This document shows positions 55,140 to 64,000 of a stretch of 64,000 bases of DNA, in pieces. The position numbers and the translations under genes were made by a program. The notes under the pieces were generated by a model. The model was not told the DNA's origin. It made no database searches and saw only the letters and a list, made by a program, of their open reading frames with translations. Source of the DNA: Vandiemenella viatica (taxonomy: Eukaryota; Arthropoda; Insecta; Orthoptera; Morabidae); contig CM061914.1 in NCBI GenBank assembly GCA_031002005.1, forward strand, positions 14,494,148 through 14,558,147. Direction: 5' to 3'. Each line of letters begins with the position of its first letter. The first letter of the stretch is position 1.

Positions 55140-56540
55140 TTAAACATACAATCTTGGGTGCTCAGAAAAAAAGGGAGGGGGGAATTAATACTAATTCTGA
55201 AATAATTCCTGAAAATGAAAAATACATATAATAATGATGCTATAAGGGGATCTAATAGGTTACTAACTAGAACCATGAATTTCAGACACAAAATAAAACC
55301 TCATTTATTGAGTCTTATGGCCTTACAAGGTCGGGTAGTAATTAACGTTACGTTAAACACAATTAGATCAGCAAAAACAAGCAATACCCGACGTTTACAA
55401 TTCGCCGGAGTAAGCAAACAAACTGAATGAAATATCTCAAACAAGTAATAAAAACAGCAAAGTTAACATGAAAATAACATGGCAACACAGGCCATCAAAT
55501 TGAAGCTAACATTTTACTGTACAAAGGAAAATCCCAGGGGGCGCCGTATAAAGTGAATGAAAAAGCATCAAAATTGAAATAACAAACAGCAAGATGCTTA
55601 AGAAAAAATTGAATCGAAATATAAATTCAGCTAGCTCAGAATTTAAGTGGCGGGAGCAGAGTCTTAACCCAGGCGTCGCTTAAGGGCACATAAGTCTGTT
55701 AAAATCCACTGAATAGTGACCGTCGTTTCTGGTACATTACCATAGAATCATCGCCGTGATGGTGAGCGACAAACACAATGCCACAGCAGCAATGGAAGCT
55801 AAATAAGCGGCTACGCCCGCGTTATTAGCATAACTTCCAATTAATGGCAAGCATGCCACTCGACATCTCGCTTTCCCAAAGCAAGAAATGATCAACCACA
55901 ATGATCATCAGAGAGCGTGCCGGGCTGACACGTCTATTCACCAGCTCGTCTTGGACCCAAGTCACGTCCGTTCATCAGCTCGTCTTGGACAGAAGTGATG
56001 TCTAAAAATGGCTCCTTCTTCTTCCTCGGCTAGTTGCTCGCCACATGTAAAAGAACTCCACGGAATTAGTATTGTAGACCCCAATAAATGTTCAGGATTG
56101 GCTATCTACACATTTCCGTCGTCACGTGTTTAATATCATGCGTCGCATTCGCCGTTTCCTTCGCGCGTTTCCTACGTGGCCTTCGGGGTAGTAGCGGGGT
56201 AGGGGTAGGTCACCGCCCGATTTCGAACGGGACTCAAGCCGGGCTGTCCCGGCGCCATCGAGTCGCCTCGCCTGCTCCATTGTTCCTCTCTCAACCGCCG
56301 AAATGGCAGTTTCTAGCCTTCGATATTCAGCCCTTCTGAATATCGTGCGTTTACAGAAAAATTGATTTACAATAAAATATACCTTTGGCCGCCCTGGTTT
56401 TAAACATACATTTAACCTATCCAGACAACCCTCATTATTTACAATTAATTACACGTTGCAAGACTAAATAATTAATAAATTTGAATATAATAAAAAAAAG
56501 GAATTATGAATATAATTAATAATAATTTAATTATATTCAT
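55140..56540. other. Unidentified 1.4-kb insert within Helitron copy 2
   Basis: The repeat unit stops after CATTCGGTTAGGTAT (about 55135) and resumes with GGTGAAATAAATAGCTGG (about 56545). The sequence between has no matching repeat units. It contains a GC-rich patch at 56090-56330 and imperfect direct repeats of CAGCTCGTCTTGGAC (55943 and 55978). At its right edge is a perfect 14-bp hairpin, ATGAATATAATTAA / TTAATTATATTCAT (56506-56540). The short open frames have no recognisable domain. It may be an unknown transposon or a captured genomic piece. Confidence 0.5.
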
Positions 56541-56569
56541 TGTGGGTGAAATAAATAGCTGGTGACAGA

Positions 56570-56779
56570 TTTTTTTTTTTTTTTTTTATCCGCTTAACGT
56601 CTCTCTAACAGCGAGGTCTTTAGAGACGGGAAAGGATGGGGGGCAAAGAATGGGAAAGCATTCGGCCATGGCCTTTTGAAGGAAGCATCCCGGCATTTGT
56701 CTGGAGTGATTTGGAAAACCATGGAAAACTCAAATCTGGATGCCCGAACGGGGATTCGAACCACCGTCCTCCCGAATGC
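56570..56779 (-). mobile_element. tRNA-derived SINE, 5'-truncated
   Basis: The same SINE as at 53116 and 61355, minus strand, with a 17-base T run at 56570-56587 (its A tail) and a body to the B box (GGTTCGAATCCCCGTTCGGG). The A-box part is absent. A perfect 9-bp direct repeat, GGTGACAGA, flanks it at 56561-56569 and 56780-56788. The duplicated target is Helitron repeat-unit sequence, which shows that the SINE landed after the Helitron formed. Confidence 0.88.
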
Positions 56780-56789
56780 GGTGACAGAA

Positions 56790-58440
56790 AAATACGTTGT
56801 AAAAATATTAATACTTTTGCCCTCTAAATTTAGAATTTGTTAAAAAAATTCGTTCTTAAAATGTAGTAACTAAACCGAAGACATTACAAAGATCTCAATC
56901 TTTTAAATGATACCTCGTTTATCAATTTTGTTTAATTGTCAAGGGAGATAAATGGCTGGAGATAAAAAAAATGCATTTTTGCCCTATAAGGTTCGAATTA
57001 CGAAAAATTCATTTCTTTAAATGTAATGTTACCACGACGGAGACCTTAGTCTTGAATATGATATCTCATTTACCTATATCGGTTAGATATTAAGGGATAT
57101 AAATAGCTCGTGACATAAAAATGCGTTGTAGAACCATTTATACTTTTTCCCTTTAAGGGTTGAATTCCAAAAACTTCTTTCCTAAAATATGATGAAACCA
57201 AAGCTGAGACAATATTCCTCATAATCTTACTTGATTTATTGATTTTGGATAAATATCTATGGAGGAAAGTGGCTCGAGACACAAAAAAAACGCATTTTAG
57301 AAAAACTGAAATTTTGCCCTTTAAGGGACGAATTACGAAAAATTCCTATCTTAAAATATAATGTTACCACGGCGGAGACCTTAATCTTTAATATAATACC
57401 ACGTTTATCTATATCGGTTAGATATTAATGGAGATAAATCGCTCGTGACACAAAAATGCGTTATAGAAAAATTTATACTTTTTCCCTTTAAGGGTTGAAA
57501 TTCGAAAACATTCTTCCTTAAAATATGATGTCACATAGCTGAGACATTACTCCTCATAACCCAACCTCATTTATCGGTTTTAGTTAGATATCCAGGCAGA
57601 TAAATGGCTCGAGACACAAAACACGCATTTTTGAAAAATTGACATTTTTGCACTTTAAGGGTCGAATTATGAAACATTAATATATAATGTTACCACGGCG
57701 GAGACCTTATTCTTTAATATGATACCTCATTTATCTATATCGGTTAGATGTTAAGGGAGATAAATCGCTCGTGACACAAAAATGCGTTATAGAAAAATTT
57801 ATACTTTTTCCCTTTAAGGGTTGAATTCCCAGCACATTATTTCTTAAAATATGACGTCACAAAGCTGAGACATTACTGCTCATAATACTACCTCATTTAT
57901 CGATTTTTGTTAGATATCCAGGGAGATAAATGGCTCGACATACAAAAAATCCAAATTTAGAAAAATTAACATTTTTACCCTTTAATGGTCGAATTATGAA
58001 AAATTCCTATCTTAAAATATAATGTTACCACGGCGGAGACCTTATTCTTTAATATGATACCTCATTTATCTATATCGGTTAGATATTAAGAGAGATAAAT
58101 CGCTCGTGACACAAAAATGCATTGCAAAGATATTGATACTCTTGCCCTTTAAGGGTCGAATTCCGAAAAAAATCCGTCTTAATATATGTCGTCACTAAAG
58201 CGGAGATCTGAATCTTTAAAATATTACTTCATTAAACGATTTCAGATAGGTATCCAGGAAGGTAAATGACTCGTAACACAAAAAACAGCATTTTAGAAAT
58301 ATTGACATTTTTGCCCTTTAAGGGTCGAATTCCAAAAACTTCGATTCTTAAAACATAATGTGTCGAAAGTGGAGACGATAAGCTTTATAATGACATCTCA
58401 TTCATTGATTTTGGTTAAGTACGAAGAAAGATAAAGGCTT
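56790..58440 (-). repeat. ~167-bp tandem repeat array in Helitron copy 2
   Basis: The marker CCCTTTAAGGGTYGAATT (with variants) recurs near 56818, 56984, 57148, 57314, 57481, 57650, 57811, 57976, 58145 and 58313. It again alternates between a type with GTTACCACGGCGGAGACCTT and a type with CAAAGCTGAGACATTACT. Two more units lie at about 54862 and 55022, left of the insert. Confidence 0.85.
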
Positions 58441-58477
58441 GTGACAAAAAAATACCTTATAGAAATAATATATATGA

Positions 58478-61229
58478 TTAGCTATATTTCCTCACTGCAT
58501 ATAACATTTCAAACAATACTGTTTTTGTGATCAGCACCTTCCTCCTTCTTGATCTAAACATTAATAGTCAAAACAAACTATTACAATTCTAACAACCTCT
58601 ATACTTGCTTAAAAGTGAGTGTTTTCCCTGAAATCACCACTGCATCTGCTCTTTGGAGATGGGAACTTGCAATCCAGAATATCCTGGATACCAGACGTCT
58701 TTCTGGCCTGAATCACTGATAAAATCCTACCAATTAACACATCACTTATCTTATTTAGTAATAATGTTAATAAAACCTTTAATTTATTTAGTGTTCATTT
58801 TCCCCATTTTTATGTTGATGCATACCTACTTTGACTTTTCACCTCTGCCTGAAAAATATACATATTTGGATAGGAGAAAAACCACCATTTACCAGAGAGG
58901 AAGATTCCTGTGGTTTATTTTTGGGCTTATAGCCTTCCTTCAGCAATACAATGAGGAGTCAACTGAGTGTGCAGGCCTGGCCGGCAGCTCGCGCAACATG
59001 GCGGGAGTAGAAACCCATCATGGAAACAGGGTAGATATCAGCAGAATTTATTTTCTTTTAAAGAAAATATGTTCTGTTGACATCTACCACATTTCCATGA
59101 CAGGTTTATATGTTCGTGTTAATTATTTTCAAGTTTATGGCACAAAATCATGAAGTTGGGCTACTTAGGAAGACTTTAAAGAAACCAAATTATTTTATTT
59201 TGTTAAAAAACTACTGAAAAATGTTTTTGTTATTTATTATTATTGTCATATATGTCAGTGCATTAATAAATTGAGTAATTTCATTCATTAAAATTTAAAA
59301 TAAACAGAAAAAAATCAATTCAATCTTCCCTGCAAGAAGTTTTTCCCCTGACCTCAACCTACTCTATGACCCAACCAATAAACCGACCACTTTCAATTTC
59401 ACATCATTAGTGGGAGGACTTCAACTGCTGAGGGGGTATGCTAAACAGTGACCTCAACTGTGACATTGTTGTGTGCCTTTGACAATTAGATCATTCTACA
59501 GAATGCGGTCACCACTATATTGGAAACCTCAATTATGGAAAGGTATGTTCATAAATAAAAATCACTACTTCAAATTTAAAGTTCAAAACATCACTATATT
59601 CTTGATAGATAATTTTACAAGTTCGAATGATGCTTTAGGCATCAGAAAACATTACCGAATAAGTTGACTGCAGGTAAAGTAATTCAAACAGAATCATCCT
59701 AATGAACCCCCTAACTGAATGATAGTCACATGAGGATAATTGAAAAGTTGCACCGCGCAGCAAAATTTCCAAGATGGCACAACAAATTTTACTTCGCCAT
59801 GAGGTCACATGCCAGCCGCTCTTAATGCTACTTCAACTGATGTGAGTTCTGCTCCAGCGACTGCCTGGGGCTGGTATTTGTAGAAAACATGTGGTAACGA
59901 GTTTTTCCCCATTCACATGAGAGTAGTCCCTACCCAGCATCGACAAAAGTAGCTTTTCGTGATTATTGATTGCAACGTCTGATGTCTTAAAATCCTTAAA
60001 AAAATTCCTACTTGTCTGAAACTTTGATAGTAGTTAGGCAGGCTTATAAACGTTAATTTCAACCCTAACAAAATTTTTCATCGTAAAAAATTATTTTCTA
60101 TCCAATTCTAAAAATGTTGATAACTCCCAAAGTTTTAAAATTACACAAATGAAATAACTTTTAATTTGCTTCTAATTTCCTACTCTTTCATTTTATACCA
60201 ACATCCACTTGTTTACCATTCTCTAACAGGTTAAACCAAAAATATTACACAAATTCTAATTTAAAAAATGTATATCTTTTAGAATATTTAACTTAAAGCT
60301 CTGAAACATGTTTTAAACGATTCTACATACCCTTTTAAATAAGATATCATTACTCTCTAACTGTAATAACAGCACTAAAATAGTTTTCTTATTGTTTCAC
60401 TAGATCCATAATTTTCTTTCTGGGATGTCAGCCAAAATATTGCATCGATTCAAAAACCAACTGCAGTGTCATTCCTAGAAAACATTCTTTTTTAATTAAA
60501 TATGTTGCCCCCTCTGAATTACTCCGCTTCTAATTTTTACTATTTTTTCATTTCAACGTAATTTTCATGCTGGTTCCAAATTTCAAAGTCTCATAACTCT
60601 TCAGGAAATCCTTCTACCTGTAGGGTTACTAACTTAATTCTACTAGTTATAGTCTGAAATAGCTCAAAAAATAAATGTAACTTTTTTTTTATGAAATGGT
60701 CTGAATCTACAATACTAAATATCTTAATACTACGTTCTAATTTTCTGTAACTGTTTAGTATGAAATGTGACTCTGAATCCAATTTGCCATGCTCTAAATG
60801 ACCTCACTGCTCTGTGAACAAATTTGATTATAAAGTAACAAAATTTTAGGTTACCTGACAATAGTCAATTTACATACAAAATTTGCTAACATGTTTATTA
60901 TTATTTATCTTTTTAATTTTGTTTATTAACAGTTCAAGATTGCATTTTATCTAAAAAAATATTTTACTTCAAGTGACTGTCACTGAGATTATTCTGTCCC
61001 ATTATTATACCCTCACCACTGCTGCACCCTTCAGTCTTGTTTAATCTTCAGTTTATTCATGTGGTAGGTCTGGATATGTACACATCGTTGCCCCTGCCAT
61101 GTCTCACCTCCTACATGAGTAACATTACTAATCAAAACCTGGTGGTCTTTTTGTAAATGTCTGGCCCTCCTGCCTTAATCTGTGGTAAATGACAGGTTAT
61201 TTTCCCTATTAATTTTATTTTTAAAATTT
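58478..61229. other. Intron or intergenic sequence; no gene recognised
   Basis: AT-rich, without a conserved coding segment. A 166-codon open frame at 58653-59153 shows no domain, and its last third comes from the palindrome at 59011-59107, so I do not call it a gene. Nothing else is recognised apart from that palindrome. Confidence 0.45.
59011..59107. repeat. 97-bp imperfect palindrome
   Basis: The two 48-bp arms meet at T59059. The left arm begins AAACCCATCATGGAAACAGG and the right arm ends ACCACATTTCCATGACAGGTTT. About nine mismatches are spread over the arms. It could extrude as a cruciform or be a small foldback element. Upstream is a short GC-rich stretch with AACATGGCGGGAGTAG. Confidence 0.8.
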
Positions 61230-61345
61230 CAAACTGTTTGTCATGTGTATTGTGTAATTATAGCAGCCTTCAACTGTGGTGAATGATAAGTTATTTTCCC
61301 TAACCTTTGTTATTTATATTGCCTAAAAGCCGTTTTCTTTGCCTT
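61230..61345. repeat. Penelope-end-like repeat fragment
   Basis: GCCTTCAACTGTGGTGAATG, ATAAGTTATTTTCCCTAACC and TTTGTTATTTATATTGCC parallel 14826-14880 and the inverted part at 10060-10120. Confidence 0.5.
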
Positions 61346-61354
61346 AGTATCATA

Positions 61355-61606
61355 TCATTTTTTTTTTTTTAACTGCTTAACATCTCTTAACAGCGTGGTC
61401 TTTCAGAGACGGGAAAGGATGGGGGGGGGGGGGCAAGGAATGGGAAGTAATTCGGCCATGGCCTTTGGAAGGAAGCATCCTGGCATTCACCTGGAGTGAT
61501 TTGGGGAACCATGGAAAACCCAAATCTGGATGCCCGGATGGGGATTCGAACCACCGTCCTCCCAAATGTGAGGCCAGAACGCTAACCGTTGCACCACCAT
61601 GCTCAG
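61355..61606 (-). mobile_element. tRNA-derived SINE, full length
   Basis: On the minus strand: A box in GCATGGTGGTGCAACGGTTA, B box in GGTGGTTCGAATCCCC, conserved body and A tail (T run 61358-61370). A G run of 13 at 61421-61433 sits in the 3' part. Candidate target duplication AGTATCATA (61346-61354) / AGTATTATA (61607-61615), one mismatch. Confidence 0.88.
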
Positions 61607-61615
61607 AGTATTATA

Positions 61616-62025
61616 ACAAACAATCTATGTGACTGGAAATACAAAATAGGATAGCGAAATGAACCACTTACCTTAGATGATGGTTGCATGGCGTGAACAC
61701 ATGTGTCAGTTAGTGATGTACCTCAACTTCCTTTGAATGAATAAGGGCAAAATACAAAATTGTGAGTATGGATTTTTGTTTCTTTGTGTAGTATTTCTTG
61801 TTGCTACAGCCCCCCAATCCTTTAAATTTTCTAAGTCAAATGTCTTTTCATAACAATAGGACATAATAAATCAGTTGAAGAAAATGATTGCCTGAAAGGT
61901 AATAACAATAAGCAGGATCGTAATTTATCACGGCGTTGAATATTAATATATTTTTCTCGGGCTTCCAGCCGTGTTAAGATGTCATATTTGCGGGACGTTT
62001 TGAAGGTGTCCATCTCTGCCTTCAT
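61616..62025. other. Sequence between SINE and Penelope element; no gene
   Basis: AT-rich. TGAATGAATAAGGGCAAAATAC near 61735 resembles the motif next to other Penelope ends. Nothing else recognised. Confidence 0.4.
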
Positions 62026-62143
62026 TCTCAACCAAATGTCAATGATTAACTGTTTGTTTATTCAGCCGCTGCTACAGAAACGGTGGAACACAAAAACCAA
62101 CACAACGCGAATACGTCATCCGCTCTTCTGCTCGTTATTGACG
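62026..62143 (+). repeat. Inverted repeat of P3, left arm
   Basis: It starts TCTCAACCAAATGTCAATGA and is about 93% identical by eye to the reverse complement of 63883-64000. Both arms encode the same SMINCLFIQPLL peptide when read outward-in, which shows the homology independently. Confidence 0.88.
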
Positions 62144-63869
62144 CGAAATTGTTTCAGCATTTTAATCATCGGGTTCCAGGCTGCACTGAGCTGATAACCA
62201 GTGTCCCTGTTGACTAATAACTCAGTTAATCTTATTTCTACAGCCTCTGTAATAACGCTGGCCCAAAAATCTTTGACCTGGGCTAAAATGATTGTCTTTT
62301 CAAATTCAAAAGTGTGACCCTCTTGCACACTATGTTCGGGCACCGCAGATTTTTCTTCTTGCCCAAGACAAACATTTCTGGCGTGCTCTACACATCGCTG
62401 CACAATGCATCACTGCATCTGTTAAAATGTAGCCGCGGATGATGACAGCTGTTGGCATTTAAATATAAGTCGGTATGGGTAGGCTTCCGATACACAGTGT
62501 GTCCCAGTGAACCATCGGCACGTTTAATAACAACCACATCAAGAAACGGCAGGCAACCGTCCTCCTCCAATTCCATTGTGAATTGAATATTTTCATGGAT
62601 AGAATTGAGATGCGCAAGGAATTGGTCAAGACTGTTTCAGCCATGGGGCCAAATCACAAAGGTGTCATCGACATACCTATAAAAACACTTCGGCTGGAGT
62701 GGTGCGTGGTTTAGTGCCTCTTCTTCAAAAAATTCCATGAAGAAATCAGCAATGACAGGAGACAATGGCGAACCCATTGCTACACCATCCACTTGTTCGT
62801 AATATTCTCCTTCAAACTTAAAATAAGTGGTTGTCAACACATGGTGGAAAATATCAATCATTTTTTGATCAAAATACCTCCTTAACAGATCTAAGGAGTC
62901 GACTAAGGGAACATGAGTAAAAAGAGAGACCACATCGAAGCTCACCATTAAATTACCAGGATCTAACTTCATGTTGTCTAAGATTTCCACAAACTCACTG
63001 GAATTTCAAATACTGCGATGAGCCTTCCCTACCAATGGGTTGAGAATATCTTTGAGGTATTTAGCCAAAAAGTACATAGGGCTATCAATTGTACTTACAA
63101 TAGGTCGCATAGGTACTCCTACTTTATGTACTTTTGGTAGACCGTACAACCTGGGAGGAACAGGAGCATGGGGTTGGAGTCGTCTTTTCAAATCTTCTGG
63201 TAGTTCTAAGGAGCGGATCAGCTTCGTAGTCAAGTTGGTTAGCTTAGATGTAGGGTCACGGTTAATCTTCCTGTATGCTTGGTCCTCCAAAACCTACATA
63301 ATTTTACTATCATAGTCCATCTTGCTTAAAACCACCGTGCAGTTACCCTTGTCTGCCGGAAGAATGACAATATTTTCGTCTTTCTTCAACTCACGAAGCA
63401 CACGCCTCTCTTCACTTGAGATGTTTGATTTAGGCAATTCACCTTTACAAAGCACCCAATATGTTTCACGCTTTATCTCCTCCGCTTCATCCGCAGGTAG
63501 CGTGCGAACTGCAATTTCAACACCACTGATAATCTCCCGATAAGGCACAGATAAAGGTACCGGAGCAAAATTGAGGCCCTTCGATAAAACAGATGACGTA
63601 GCAGGATCAAGTTCTGTGTCTGATAGGTTAACAATAGCTCGCTGAAACATGTGACTTCGTGGAAAATTTCGTTGAAATCCGCTCAAATTTCGAACATTGT
63701 CTGCCGACACACGTTGTTGCAGCCTGAAACTATATGCTGTATTACTGCCATCTACCCACTCCCAGGCATCCACAGATAATGCATTAGCAAGGTAAAGATG
63801 ACACGATAGCAGCGTCTTGCCAATCTGGTCCAAAGCTTGTCTCGTAAAACGAATACGTTCCTTTACCAA
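62116..63869 (-). pseudogene. P3 Penelope reverse transcriptase with deleted nuclease core
   Basis: From the N-terminus (63869 down): IRFTRQALDQIGKTLLSCHL, IVILPADKGNCTVVLSKMDY, then YGLPKVHKVGVPMRPIVSTI, NLMVSFDVVSLFTHVPLVDS, GVAMGSPLSPVIADFFMEFF and the catalytic CFYRYVDDTFVIWPHG. Next come [20 protein letters not shown] and [18 protein letters not shown]. The frame then jumps to [20 protein letters not shown]. Compared with P1, about 145 residues are missing here, including the thumb and the GIY/YIG motifs. Breaks also occur at about 63295, 63000 and 62640. Confidence 0.85.
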
Positions 63870-63882
63870 AGCAAGGCTTGCA

Positions 63883-64000
63883 CGTCAGTAACGAGCAGAA
63901 GAGTGGATGACGTAATTGCGTTGTGTTGGTTTTTGTCTTCCACCGTTTCCGTAGCAGCGGCTGAATAAACAAACAGTTAATCATTGACATTTGGTTGAGA
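63883..64000 (-). repeat. Inverted repeat of P3, right arm
   Basis: Reverse complement of the left arm with about eight differences. The match reaches the last base of the window, so its full length is unknown. Confidence 0.88.

Larger units (their letters stand above)
54486..58477 (-). mobile_element. Non-autonomous Helitron with internal tandem repeats (copy 2)
   Basis: The same family as copy 1, in opposite orientation and 3,992 bp long. On the minus strand it starts TCATATATATTATTTC (58477) and ends GCGAAATTTTCGC, nine bases, CTAG (54486). It is again preceded by A and followed by T. It has about twelve of the ~167-bp units, an unexplained ~1.4-kb insert (55140-56540) and a SINE (56570-56779) that inserted into one unit. 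Confidence 0.88.
62026..64000 (-). mobile_element. Penelope-like element flanked by inverted repeats (copy P3)
   Basis: A minus-strand Penelope-like element with coding region 62116-63869, bounded by 118-bp inverted repeats at 62026-62143 and 63883-64000. The right repeat touches the end of the window, so the repeat or element may continue. The RT is well preserved, but an internal deletion removes the thumb and the first half of the nuclease. Confidence 0.82.

Noticed and set aside
55215..55430. 71-codon open frame inside Helitron copy 2 as a captured gene
   Set aside because: No domain or exon-like borders are visible; kept only as part of the unidentified insert.
58653..59153. 166-codon open frame with a hydrophobic stretch, possibly a membrane protein
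   Set aside because: No recognisable domain, the region is AT-rich, and the last third is translated from the palindrome at 59011-59107. Most likely chance.

Overview
This window is a piece of a large, intron-rich arthropod genome. It is most likely a polyneopteran insect of the orthopteran type: I recognise the tRNA-derived SINE with its long conserved core, a GC-rich Tc1-like element and abundant Penelope-like elements from such genomes. This assignment is inference. There are no bacterial features. Transposon sequence is abundant, and many copies are nested in one another. Only one host gene is visible.

The host gene is a partial animal-type fatty acid synthase (FASN) on the + strand. I place nine exons between 3943 and 43168. 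They run from the second half of the dehydratase domain through the central non-catalytic region to the start of the enoyl reductase domain. Every junction is phase-compatible and has GT/AG borders. Introns range from 83 bp to about 13 kb, and the long ones are full of transposons. The 5' (KS, MAT) and 3' (rest of ER, KR, ACP, TE) parts lie outside the window or were not found. Exon 6 carries an apparent one-base frame disruption.

Layout: 1-3700 holds several copies of one non-LTR retrotransposon (family A), self-nested, with a hammerhead-like repeat. 3943-4392 holds FASN exons 1-2. 5469-9404 is a nearly complete CR1-like LINE (B1, - strand). 11053-15345 holds exons 3-5, a Helitron-like repeat and a GIY-YIG Penelope remnant. 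16270-18160 is an RTE-type LINE. 19530-23270 holds LINE A and a Penelope-like element with direct pseudo-LTRs and a 5S rRNA-derived segment. 23794-26436 is a decayed hAT element. 28402-30250 holds exons 6-7. 30510-32530 is a Penelope remnant beside a Tc1 element. 35140-38300 is a LINE (C) split by a mariner. 40495-42110 holds LINE A and a Penelope fragment. 42379-43168 holds exons 8-9. 43811-49453 is a second CR1-like LINE (B2) split by a Helitron and by a Penelope-like element. 53116-61606 holds three SINEs and a second, inverted copy of the same Helitron. 62026-64000 is a Penelope-like element flanked by inverted repeats.

The strongest structural result is a non-autonomous Helitron family. 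It begins TC, ends with a hairpin and CTAG, sits between A and T, and is filled with a ~167-bp tandem repeat in two alternating types. One copy interrupts a LINE reverse transcriptase so exactly that removing it restores the reading frame. I found no sign of a novel multi-gene system; the interest here is in mobile-element architecture and the state of the FASN gene.
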